This document shows positions 12,212-22,453 of a stretch of 64,000 nt of DNA, in pieces; position 1 is the first letter of the stretch; each line of letters begins with the position of its first letter. Below the pieces are notes generated by a model, which was given only the letters and a program-made list of their open reading frames with translations, ran no database searches and had not been told where the DNA came from. This DNA comes from Spongilla lacustris. Lineage: Eukaryota; Porifera; Demospongiae; Spongillida; Spongillidae. The DNA is taken from NCBI GenBank assembly GCA_949361645.1, contig OX442416.1:13715835-13779834 (forward strand), given 5' to 3'. A program made the position numbers and the translations under genes.

Positions 12212-14045
12212 TCACACTGGATTGGAATTGCAGATGCTTTTTCTAATTGTGACTCCAATGATTGTCAAGGCAACCAAGAATGTGATAAGCAGAAGGCAGG
12301 ATAGAAAGACAATGGCTATATTATAAGCGATCAAACTTGAGCTTGAGTCTGCTGATGGTGTTGATGAAATACTTTCTGTTTTGTTCATCCACATCGTTTT
12401 TATATATTTTTAATATAAAGGAAGGAAACAAGAACAGGAAGAAATTTTTAATAAACTGATGAAACAAAACTAATTAGCTATAGGTTATCGTACACTGCAA
12501 CATGTTGTTTGCAACTGCATGAAATGAATGTTAAAACCATCAGCAGTTAACTACAAGTTTTAATACAATTCCTTATGTACATGTGAGTTGTGTGCAACAT
12601 GTTGCTGGTGTATGATTGCCTTTAAGTATCTTACAAACATTAAACTCACTTGGAATCGTTGTCTGTGTAGAATACAAAGTGGAAGTTGAGGTTGCCCGGG
12701 TGGGTTGGCTAGGAATTATCATGTAATGGAAACTTAGATTGGCTGTGCAGTTGCTTGCATAGCACGAACAGGAAATGGAGTTGGATGTAAAGAGAGTACT
12801 TTCACTTTCTACTTGACCGCTGCGAACACAACTGGGAAACGATGAGTCGCAAGTGTACGCAGGGTCATTGGAGATGCAGCCAGATGTGAACCGATAAGCT
12901 GTGAGATTGTTTGTGCTCTTGTAGTAATAGGCCACGCAATTACTGCAAGAATTGCACGCCTCAACACTACATGTTGAAGTGTCTCCAGCACAGATTACGG
13001 TACCATTGTTAGAGTGCACACTGCAGTTGGCTGGAGCATTGGAGCAGGAGAGGCAATGGTTGGCCAGGCAACCTTGTGAGGACCCGCTGTCAAGCGGACA
13101 GAGCTGCTGCTGTAAAGTTGTGGGTATGGTAAAAATTACCATCGTGGCTGCATGGAGGTGGGTGGTATGGCAAAGTACAATCATTACATCATAAAGGATT
13201 CAGCATGCATGCAGGACAAGCCTTTTGAAGTTATGGCAGTCTAGCTATATGCCAAGAGTGTTTCATATGACATTGTAGATTGTGCAAGTTAATGCCATTG
13301 GCATGCATGGTGTACATGTATGATAATACATGCATATTCCCTCTCATTCAAAGTTTTTTTTTTTTTTTTGCACTTTTAAAAAGATGGATTAAGATTAAAT
13401 TTCAATTGCGTCTTCATCAAAAACAATGCCATCTTATTAATTAGTGAAATGAATTACATGAAATGAATGACAATTCGCTGGAAGCAATTACATGTAACTA
13501 CATTAAGTGCATACAAGATTTGCGACTAATGGATATAAAGGCGTATTAAATTATATGATGAGCCAGACAAGTGAAATGCTGTCATCATGGCTATACGTAT
13601 ACATGTATGTATAGTTCGTATTATATTAATTCTCTATACATGTACAATAAATGGGACAGTTTCCGCAATACCTTCATATATTAAATGTTATAAAATTAAC
13701 GAACAGAACAGTCCGATAGCTAAGGGACCTCTCTACCTACAAACCGAATTTGAAGAAATTTAATTACTCCTACCGTAAGTTATGGAGGATATGAACCCTG
13801 TGACGGAGGTATCGCGGGACGTTGCCATACTGGCACGGAGCTAGCAAAAGACCCCGAAATGTATCTTCACACAGTGAAATGGTGTAGTATGAAGTGGGGA
13901 AAATTAGGAAGTCAATAGCCTTAACCGTTCGGTGTGTATTTGTGCACACGCTGTACAATCACTGCATGCATCATTATGTGTTCAGTTTTGTGTGTTTGGT
14001 GTGTGCATGTGTGCGTGTGTGCGTGTGTGTGTGCGTACACGTGTA

Positions 14046-14103
<58 letters not shown>

Positions 14104-14114
14104 TGTGTGTGTGC

Positions 14115-14199
<85 letters not shown>

Positions 14200-14248
14200 G
14201 TTTTTGTCGAGCGCGCGCATAAAGTGGTAACGCTGCCTGATACGGCTT

Positions 14249-14279
<31 letters not shown>

Positions 14280-14374
14280 ATTAGGGTGGCATCATAAAGG
14301 ATCGGACATATACATGTATATATTATATGTAACTCACCGATGCACATGACAAAGAAAGTCGTAAGCGAGGCCAT
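12212..14374 (-). CDS. Cys-rich single-pass membrane protein, paralogue B (3 exons)
   Basis: Exons on the minus strand: 14,374-14,338, 13,147-12,650 and 12,375-12,212, giving 232 residues with both introns in phase 1. Exon 1 is MASLTTFFVMCI and ends at a GTGAGT donor. Exon 2 starts after CCTCCATGCAG, completes an Ala codon and continues TMVIFTIPTTLQQQLCP. The intron thus cuts the signal peptide after 12 residues, exactly as in gene A, and both genes have 17 residues from the junction to the first CP. The ectodomain has CLANHCLSC, CNSCSNC, a GCISNDPAYTC segment and CSCYASNCTANLSF, with several N-glycosylation sites. A Ser/Thr-rich stalk follows. Exon 3 has a hydrophobic helix (IAIVFLSCLLLITFLVALTI) and a short tail. 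Function unknown; see genes A and C. Confidence 0.8.
13990..14198. repeat. (GT)n microsatellite in gene B intron 1
   Basis: Nearly pure GT repeats from about 14,050, with GC-containing interruptions earlier. It lies in the first intron of gene B. The open frames over it are repeat artefacts. Confidence 0.95.
14251..14279. repeat. 29-base G homopolymer
   Basis: Unbroken G-run on the plus strand inside gene B intron 1, about 60 bases from the exon 1 donor. Length is likely uncertain in any assembly. Confidence 0.9.
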
Positions 14375-17300
14375 GTCCGTTGATTCGCTCTGCATGGTTT
14401 TAAAAGTGAAGTACTATATATATTTAGCACTACTGGGTGCTAAGTAAACAGCGATGGGAATTCATGATCAATAGATCATGTCTACAAGTAACTATTGGGA
14501 AAGATCATATTTCTTTGTGCGATGTCGGTCTCAAAGCATTCCTTCATGGCAACATAGATATCTATGATGGCATGAAGCGTCTCAGATGTCTAATTGCCCA
14601 ATAGAAATTTAAACATACATTTATATACATGTATGTATACCTGGAGGAATTTGCTGACCATCAAATTAAACTGTACGATGCCGTGCAAGTTCGATAGTAC
14701 GTGCCGATCTCTTATGATGCATGAGGCTACTGATCGAAATAGCTTTTTGTAAGTTATCGATTTGACCAGTATCTATAATTCGGTGTCTTAACATACAATA
14801 ACATTCAAATTTTAAAAAATGCTCAAATAAAACTACACATGTAAAACGTAATTCTTCCACTACATGCTGGCCCATGCACAGAACCATAACAGAAGCGGCA
14901 TTTCCTCGTTGCACTACAACTAATAGCCTTTGTAGCAAATTAGAGTAGGCATTGCAGCAGCACTCTCCTGATGTGCGATGGCTATAGTCCTTGAGAAATT
15001 TTTTTAAAAAGTCTCTGACCCAAAAACTCCTGGAGTCCTGCATGGTGTCTCAATGGCTATGTGTGTGCATCTTCACACATTCTTTGTGCTCTGCTTGGTT
15101 GGCCACTCCTCCAGCCCCTACAGCTTCAATAGCATAGTGCCTGGGTATCATTGTAAATTTAAAACTCAATATTTTTTATTAAAAAAACACGAATGAACAC
15201 CCATATAGCAGCTACTTCTTTTAAATGCTAACATTTATGCAACAATTTCGTTTTTTCACGTTAATAAACCGTGTGAGCATGAAATCATAAAAAATTATAT
15301 CCAAACTGATGGGAATGTTGGGTCACTCCAATTGCAAATTGTTGATGATTTACAACCTCACTCTTAGTCAGACGGTTTATCAACTCCTCTTCATGCTATG
15401 GTAACACAAAACTAACTTTAAGATAATTTGCCGGCATTTAAAAAACTATCTTTGTGATTTGTGTTTCAAAGCCCTTTTTTGGAAACCAGTGGCAACCCTT
15501 CAATCTCACAATATTGGCTCGGATCACAATGTGTTTGTTTATCTTCATCAGGGGTTGCACCCAATAATAATACCAGCTGGCAGTTGTTATTATAATATTT
15601 TGATGAAGGCACTTATTTTTAAAAATTCCTCATTGCATTCCTTTATGTTGTGCACTGATAGGAAAGGTACCCCTCAGAGACATTTAGACATTTTCATTTT
15701 TCTAATTGTTGAAAAACATCTTTGGGATGAATTTTGTAGATTCAAAACTAAAGGGTCAATGATATATATGGCCATGTTGATGAGGCAGATGATAGTAAAA
15801 TATACATAAAGTTCAAGAAAAAGGTTCATACTATTGGTAACACATACTTATATGATCTATAATTGGGTCTATGTCATAAGAAGATAGACATTTGCCTTAC
15901 CATGTATGCATTTTTTTAAATACAGTGCTACATCATTTTATTTGCATAGGGGCACAAGGTGTGAAAAGTGAAAAGAAATCTTGAACAGAGAGATAATACA
16001 TTTCCGCTGTGAATTTGGAATCACTGTGACTAGTTGGAGCTATGGGCTGGGGGACCCAGGTGGTCTTGCCGCCGGCCCCGTAAGATATTGGCTTATGAGA
16101 CCAATGCTGTCCCCCCCCCCCCCCCCCCCCTTCACCCATTGTACTTTTTCAATCACGTCATAGCTCATTTCTTGATGTTAAACAAGTGCAACAGTGAATA
16201 CCAATATCAGCAGCACGTTTAGCTTATACTGGTGGGGACAGGAGGAGATAAAAATTGAAGGGATCACATGTCACTATGAAAACATCATTGATATGGTGGA
16301 AAGCAAAGATCAAGTATAACTTATAACTTAGGAAACTGCTTTTAAAAGTTGATGAATGAATGAATTTAATTGCACACTTAGTGTTATACATGTACACGAT
16401 TTCAAGCCTCACATTCGAATTGATATTTGTTTATGTTTATGGTGTGCAACATTTCATTTACATGCATTGTTACAATAATGATATACATGTATACAAATTT
16501 TGGATGCACTAATGTACATCAAGTTCGTCATCGTTCTTTAATGATATGTGATGGTTGTCTTACATGCAAATAGTGCCTGGGTATATTTATTCTTATTCCA
16601 ACCATATGCATATTCAACTTTTTGAGGGGGAAAATCATAATGTTCCCCACCTACACCACTTATAATATATTATTATCTCCCACAAAGAAATGTGCAATCA
16701 TTGTGGCACAATAGATTTATCATTACATAAGTTAGTTGTGTCAGCGTACTCTCCTGATGCCAACTGCATGTAGTTTTAGGCATAGGTTTGTGTTCATTTA
16801 GCTGCAGTTTATAAACCAAAACATGGCAGCCTTGCTTATGGTCCAACCTATATCATGCTAATTAATGCAAGAGCATATTCCATAACTTTATAATAGAGGG
16901 GGAGGTAACCAACTCTGGACTGTTTGCAGTGTGAAGTATAAATGTTGCCGTTAGACAGGTTTTACAGACAAGATCGTGACAATATACATACACAATCAAA
17001 GGGGGGGGCACCAAACAACCGACAAAATTGTTACCAGTGAGAGTAATTTTGGGTGTCGCCGATATCATATTGCCTACACGCAAAGAATGCGTGACATAAT
17101 CGGACACATTCAGTCATTATTAATTTGATCGAATAAAATTACGTGGCCTCAGAGCTATGGTGGGCTAACAGGCTCGGATGCCCTGGCATGTGCATGTATA
17201 CATGGTCTTAAAAGGATATGATTTATGTGATACATTTTCGCTGTAGCAAATCTAAGACTTATACACTGTGGCTGTGTAAATGTAGTGCTCAAATTTGCAC

Positions 17301-18215
17301 TTTGGTAAACCTGAATGACATCACGTGTACTGTAGCAAATGTATGCATAAGTGTTTTGCTACATGCCATATGTGTACAATTGAAATATTATCGCTGCATT
17401 GCATTGTATCTTTGCAACTATATTGATAAAAACGGAGGGGAAAATCAGGGCAGCGAGCTTAAAAAAAAAAGCTAGGGTGGAGAAAATACCCTTACGCTAG
17501 GTACATTAATGAGATGAATCCTGAACTGTGACATGATTTATTTAGAAAAGTCATTCACAATCCTAAATATGTCCCACTCCTAAATTCTGCATCCCATGCA
17601 CGGTTTATAATAAAATTAATTTTGAATTGATGACGTAGAATTTATATGTAAGTTTAGTAAATATAAAAAGATGACAGTCTGGCAGCGACCTTTTTACTTC
17701 CTTTTGCTAATTGAGCAGTTGCAGACCTAACACATTACGTCACTATTTGTGCGAATGTGCCTAGAACGACTTTTGTTAACAGACCCTTTCTCGCGTAGTA
17801 ATCCATCCGCAGCTGCGAGTATGGGTCTGGGTACAAAACCACCTTTGATGCACAATGGAGGAGCTTAGTCGGGCGGGCCCTACTACAGTCTTAGATTCTA
17901 CCGTGTTAACGTTTAATTGGTCGGGTGGCCCGCCCGACTAGGAAGAGCTTAGGAGGAAGTATAAGATAGCTAGATGACAACGACTATATATGTGTGGTCC
18001 CACTTTGCTGATATCGATACCATGGGCGGCTGTGGCGCGGTCCGCGCGGATCCCTTGACTCCCTGTAAGTTCGATTTAGAGATCGTTAATATATACACCA
18101 TATAGCCCCAGACCCCGCTTACAGCATGCAGGTGCAGGTGTACTAATAGAATAGGTACTTCAGCGTACTTGTACTGATATATAGGCATATTATTAAGAAT
18201 TCTCTATCCGTTAAT
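14375..18215. other. Long intergenic stretch, no gene recognised
   Basis: The longest open frames (minus strand 14,666-15,043 and plus strand 15,459-15,809) encode no family I know and lack paralogues in the window. Also present: a C-run near 16,111-16,130 and a short inverted repeat with arms AGTCGGGCGGGCC (about 17,866-17,940). Isolated exons of an unknown gene cannot be excluded. Confidence 0.5.
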
Positions 18216-18218
18216 TTT

Positions 18219-18450
18219 TTTCGGGGGCTCCGCAGGTGCTACCTCCGCTACAGACCAGTTCGGCGTAGCCCGACCTTCGCGTTCCGCCAAAACGCAAATT
18301 ATACGGTAACAATAAACGTCCCTCCTACCTTACCCATCCTGCCCCGCCCCTTTTAGCACTATTCATACTTAACACACCCCTCCGAATTCCTCAGTCCATC
18401 CCTGGCCTATAACGCTGACATGTTCAGTTCTGCACTAGCTAAACAAAGGG
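18219..18450 (+). promoter_or_regulatory. Conserved upstream region of receptor 1
   Basis: The 230 bp before the start codon are nearly repeated before receptor 4 (42,240-42,479): a GC-rich GGCGTAGCCCGACC motif, a C-rich stretch around CCTGCCCCGCCCCTTT, and CTGCACTAGCTAAACAAA just before the ATG. Conservation may only reflect duplication age. No TATA box is evident. Confidence 0.4.
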
Positions 18451-19365
18451 ATGGATTCTGCTGGTGACGCTTCTTCTCTGCAGAATACGTCTAACACCGT
18501 ATTTATCACAATCTGCTGTATTTCTGTACTCGCGTGCCTATTGGCAGCCATATTGGTGTTTCGTCTGAAGCTACACAAAAAGGTCGTCTATCGACTGGCA
18601 CTTTATCAAGTACTTTCGTCTCTGGCTCTATCAGTTGTGTGGATTTTAGGAGTGGTTGCTTCGGAATCCGGCGGTGATTTCTGCCGCGCAGTTGGATGGT
18701 TCACCTTGTACTGTGAATGGATGAAGCTACTCTTCACGATGTGGGTAACGTTCCATCTCTTTTGTTTTGCCGTACTCCACAAGAACCTGCAGAAGCTGGA
18801 AGTGCTGTACGTTGTGACCTCGCTAGTCGTACCAGCGGTGATATCTTGTGTGCCTCTGATAACCGACTCCTACGCATCTAGTGGCCCGGTATGCTTTATT
18901 TCAGGGCTGGCAAACGTTAGCAGTCACATTGCCCTCATTGAAAGGGTCGCACTGTTCGATGCCCCAGCGATGGTCTTGCTGCTAGCTACATCTATATCAA
19001 TGATTATCATAGTGATAACATTATTGCGCAATGTGTTAAAGTTACAGTTACATGCATACGAACCAATCACAGATGGTGACACGTTCGTTACGGCACTTAA
19101 ACAACTTCTTCCATTGGTTGTGTTTCCAGTACTGTTTTTTATCTTCATCATACCACAACTCGTATATGACATTCGTGTATTCAGGAACTTTACTCAGCTC
19201 GGAAATCAATATCCACCCACGTTAATATATTTTGTTATAGTATTCGACCCTATGTGGACCTTGTCTTCAGGAGTGGCATTACTGGTCCACATCTCTGTGG
19301 CTATATGCCTGTCAATGAAGAGGAGGAAGAATCCTTCTCCTTTTCCACTTCATGAGAGACAATAG
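18451..19365 (+). CDS. Intronless seven-pass receptor 1
   Basis: The 304-residue single-exon frame has seven hydrophobic segments at about residues 16-38, 49-71, 76-108, 115-137, 166-190, 216-241 and 256-287. The N-terminus is short and carries an NTS glycosylation site. Cys78 at the top of helix 3 and Cys148 in the second outer loop are placed for the usual GPCR disulfide. Helix 3 has a Trp-rich core (CEWMKLLFTMWVTFHLFCF), helix 6 reads PLVVFPVLFFIFIIPQLVYD and helix 7 DPMWTLSSGVALL. No DRY or NPxxY motif of rhodopsin-class receptors is visible. The short N-terminus and loops loosely recall cAMP-receptor-like proteins, but I assign no class. A plasma-membrane chemoreceptor role is inferred. 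The closest relative here is receptor 4. Confidence 0.88.
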   Translation: MDSAGDASSLQNTSNTVFITICCISVLACLLAAILVFRLKLHKKVVYRLALYQVLSSLALSVVWILGVVASESGGDFCRAVGWFTLYCEWMKLLFTMWVTFHLFCFAVLHKNLQKLEVLYVVTSLVVPAVISCVPLITDSYASSGPVCFISGLANVSSHIALIERVALFDAPAMVLLLATSISMIIIVITLLRNVLKLQLHAYEPITDGDTFVTALKQLLPLVVFPVLFFIFIIPQLVYDIRVFRNFTQLGNQYPPTLIYFVIVFDPMWTLSSGVALLVHISVAICLSMKRRKNPSPFPLHERQ

Positions 19366-20619
19366 AACATGGTCAGTGTACTTCGAAAGTTCAACGCGTC
19401 ATACCCAAAATAATATGCATGCAGACTGCATGCATATATATGTATTCCGTTGATATGGTGCATGGTGCATATGTATACTTCACTCCCCCTCCCCCTCCCC
19501 ACACACACAATTTCTTTTTTTAATGATGGAATTTTGGAATCATGCAGCCGGTATAGCTTAAACCTCTTTGACATAACCAACAGCGCGTTCTACCTGCATG
19601 CTGAATTGTGCTGATACGCTGTCGTGGTCCCTAGCTAACTGCATGGGGTGTTAGGGAATCCAGCTGCCTTGGGCATTGTTGTCACTTCCCCTTTTATAAC
19701 CATTATAGTATTTGTAATGAAGCGAGTGCGATATGGCAGAGGCCGCCATGCAGAAGCCCTATATATATAGCAACTGAACAATATATACACGTGCATGCAT
19801 GAAAGCTATACATGCAATTCAAGTGCCAATTGCAGAGAGATATAATAAACTTGCAATTGGGTGGAAGCGTAGCTGTGTAAACCTACACACGGGTGTTAAT
19901 TTGGAACTGAAGCTAAGCAACATCGACTGATATCTGGTACTCGCTTCTTTCTTGCCTGCATGGCCACAAGACGCAATTTGTGGTAACTGCATGCATGGGG
20001 ATGGAGGCTCGGGGTGTTTTTTTTTCTTCTTCTCACTACATGCTATCAGCCAGGCTATATCCAAAGTTCCAAACCCATAATTAAATGACCCTTCACCAGG
20101 TTTTATTTCCCCCCCGCCGGCCCCCTCCCCTAATTTAATATACCACAATTCTTGTTGAGTCAATCCCAGTGCATGGTGATACAAAAGCAACAGTTACTAT
20201 TACAGATTTTCTACTTCCAGTGGACAGAGCCAGACAAGCTAACAATAGTCTCTGTTGTCATGGATGAGCATGCATGGCTTTGTATGATTATGGATCCTAA
20301 TGAAAAATTTGGTCTAACACTTTCACCACTTGAATGCTCAACTGTAGCTAGATCATGGTTGGGGGGAGATGTTTTTAACAAAGACTCCAAGTATCCACTT
20401 AGATAGGTCTGGGCTCCATGCAATGCAACTGAATGGCCATTTCCTAATCCCATTATTTGTGGCACTACTTTACTCTTAGTTTCTCAGAAAGCCTTTCACC
20501 TCATCTATATATGTGCATATATTCTGTCTGGTATCAAAATTCATAAACCAGCTGAAATTTGTATTCAACTACAGGTACATATGCATGTAGAAGAGATCAC
20601 CCTTAATTAGCAAAGGACA
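19366..20619. other. Non-coding flank of receptor 1
   Basis: No gene seen. Most of this sequence has a paralogous counterpart at 43,383-44,790, including the word CCAGCTGCCTTGGGCATTG that also follows receptors 2, 3 and 5. This suggests that the receptor plus its 3' flank was an older duplication unit. Confidence 0.6.
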
Positions 20620-21376
20620 TGCGCATTGCTGTTGTCAGCCCTATACAGGTTCATCTTTAGCTTACCACCCTATGCGTGCATCCACACGGAACAACGTTCC
20701 GCTGCACACTAGAGAAAGGGGAATCAAGAGGGACAAACCATTAGATGCTCAACGCATACTTTCTATTCCTCTGTCTGTTGCCTCTTTTAGTGATTGGCCA
20801 GATTGCATATTGGAGCACAGCTACATGTAATGTACCAATTTTTCAAGACTCTGGCCAGAATGGTGGCCAACAGGTCAGGTCAGCCAGCCTCATCAGTGTC
20901 TTGTTGGCTATGCTAAATGCTTGTGCAACATTTGAAATCCTAATTAGGCAAGTATATAATATCCTCATAGCAGGAAGAGCCACTACTCAGTGTCATGTTT
21001 CTTGGCTGAGGACACTAGCAGGGAAATGTGTGTGTGCCTTGTTGAAAGACAAGGCAGTTAAGTTTTTCCAGCCGCTGAAATTGGGTGTGGAAAGTTAATT
21101 GATATGCAAAACTCGTTTAATGTTGTCCCCTGGGTCCTTCAGTTGCTTTTTTGCATTAGTGCTCCACAAGCTGATAGCGAGCTTGGAAGCTGATGATAAA
21201 ATTGCTTTGACCTCCTCCTTCAAGCCTGGTACCTAGATGACGGAGCTCTGGCTGGTAGCTGCCCCATGCAGCTGTGCTGAGGGCTGAACCTGGCTAAGTG
21301 TGCATGAGTTATTTAGTACAAAGGGCAACACCTGCATGCCTAGCCAAGACATCCTCAGTGCACCAATTGGTGATTA
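20620..21376 (+). pseudogene. Reverse transcriptase relic (block I copy)
   Basis: Broken plus-strand frames show SAYFLFLCLLP and then, across frameshifts, LVLHKLIASLEADD and WYLDDGALAGS. The last is the catalytic YLDD box of a non-LTR-type reverse transcriptase with one Asp pair preserved. The same relic is longer in block III (44,800-47,030). Many stops; not functional. Confidence 0.6.
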
Positions 21377-21459
21377 CTTGAAAGGATTGTATACATGTAC
21401 TTAAATCCCCAGCAACCAAATAAGTGACGTTTTTATTTTATTTTGTTTCCTTTTTTGGA

Positions 21460-21529
21460 GACGCCCCCGCCCAAATAATCAATAATCAAAGTTAATTTTG
21501 TCACGCGTCACCTGGTACCAGCAAAACAA
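21460..21529 (+). promoter_or_regulatory. Conserved proximal upstream element of receptor 2
   Basis: The sequence GACGCCCCCGCCCAA, then AATCAATAATCAAAGTTAAT, then TTTGTCACGCGTCACCTGG, and CCAGCAAAACA immediately before the ATG is shared almost base for base with receptors 3 (31,001-31,069) and 5 (47,434-47,504). It differs entirely from the region before receptors 1 and 4, so two promoter types exist in the cluster. Which part is functional is not known. Confidence 0.45.
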
Positions 21530-22453
21530 ATGAATTCTTCTATTGATACCTTCTCTTCTCGAATCATATTTAACACAATCAACGGTGTTTCTGTACTGGT
21601 GTGTCTACTGGCAGCCATCTTGGTGTTTGGTCTGAAGCTGCACAAAAGGGTCGTCTATCGCCTGGCACTTTATCAAGTACTTTCTTCGCTGGCTCTATCG
21701 GTTGTTTGGCTACTTAGTAATATTGATTACTCCGAATACAATGATGACCCATACTCCTACGGTCATTTCTGCGTCGCAATTGGATGGTTCAATATGTACG
21801 CACAATGGACGAAGCTACTCTTCACGATGTGGGTAACATTCCATCTCTTCTGTTTTGCGGTACTCCACAAGAACCTGAAGAGGCTTGAAGCGTTGTACGT
21901 TGTGACCTCGCTAGTCGTACCAGCGGTGATAGCTTGTGTGCCTCTTACAAACCACTCCTACGCATCTAGTGGAATATGCTATATTTCCGGGCCGGCAAAC
22001 GATAGCCATCACGTTGGCCTCATTGAAAAGGTCGCACTATGGAATGCCCCGGCGATGATTATACTCCTAGCAGCATCAACAGCTATGATTATCATGGTGA
22101 TAAAACTGGCGAGTTCGAGGTCACAGTTACATGTATACGAACCAATCACGGATGGTGACACGTTCGTTACGGCACTTAAACAACTTCTTCCGTTGGTCGT
22201 GTTTCCAGTACTGTTTTTTATCTTCATCATACCACAACTCGTATATGACATCTACACTGCTCGAAACCCAGATGAATACCCAATGTTACAAATTGTTATT
22301 TCAGTATTCACCCCTATGTGGACCTTCTCTTCAGGTGTGGTCTTACTAGTCCACATCTCTGTGGCTAGATACATATCAAGGAAGAGGAGGATGTATTCTT
22401 CTCCTATTTGTCTTCAGGAAGGACATGGCTCTACGTTTGAAAGTAGAAATTAA
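21530..22453 (+). CDS. Intronless seven-pass receptor 2
   Basis: The 307-residue frame is intact and closely similar to receptor 1 over all seven helices, with the same helix 3 cysteine (HFCVAIGW) and second-loop cysteine (GICYISG). It differs in a longer first outer loop (DYSEYNDDPYSYG), in helix 3 (MYAQWTKLL), and in the C-tail, which ends GHGSTFESRN. NSS near the start and NHS and NDS in outer loops are glycosylation sites. The start is fixed by the shared MNSS beginning in receptors 2, 3 and 5. Of the MNSS subgroup, which includes the broken receptors 3 and 5, it is the only intact member here. Confidence 0.88.
   Translation: MNSSIDTFSSRIIFNTINGVSVLVCLLAAILVFGLKLHKRVVYRLALYQVLSSLALSVVWLLSNIDYSEYNDDPYSYGHFCVAIGWFNMYAQWTKLLFTMWVTFHLFCFAVLHKNLKRLEALYVVTSLVVPAVIACVPLTNHSYASSGICYISGPANDSHHVGLIEKVALWNAPAMIILLAASTAMIIMVIKLASSRSQLHVYEPITDGDTFVTALKQLLPLVVFPVLFFIFIIPQLVYDIYTARNPDEYPMLQIVISVFTPMWTFSSGVVLLVHISVARYISRKRRMYSSPICLQEGHGSTFESRN

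Noticed and set aside
14666..15043. 125-residue minus-strand frame
   Set aside because: No recognisable domain, splice context or paralogue; kept as intergenic.
18924..19172. Minus-strand frames recurring within every receptor gene
   Set aside because: Antisense shadows conserved only because the receptor coding strand is conserved.
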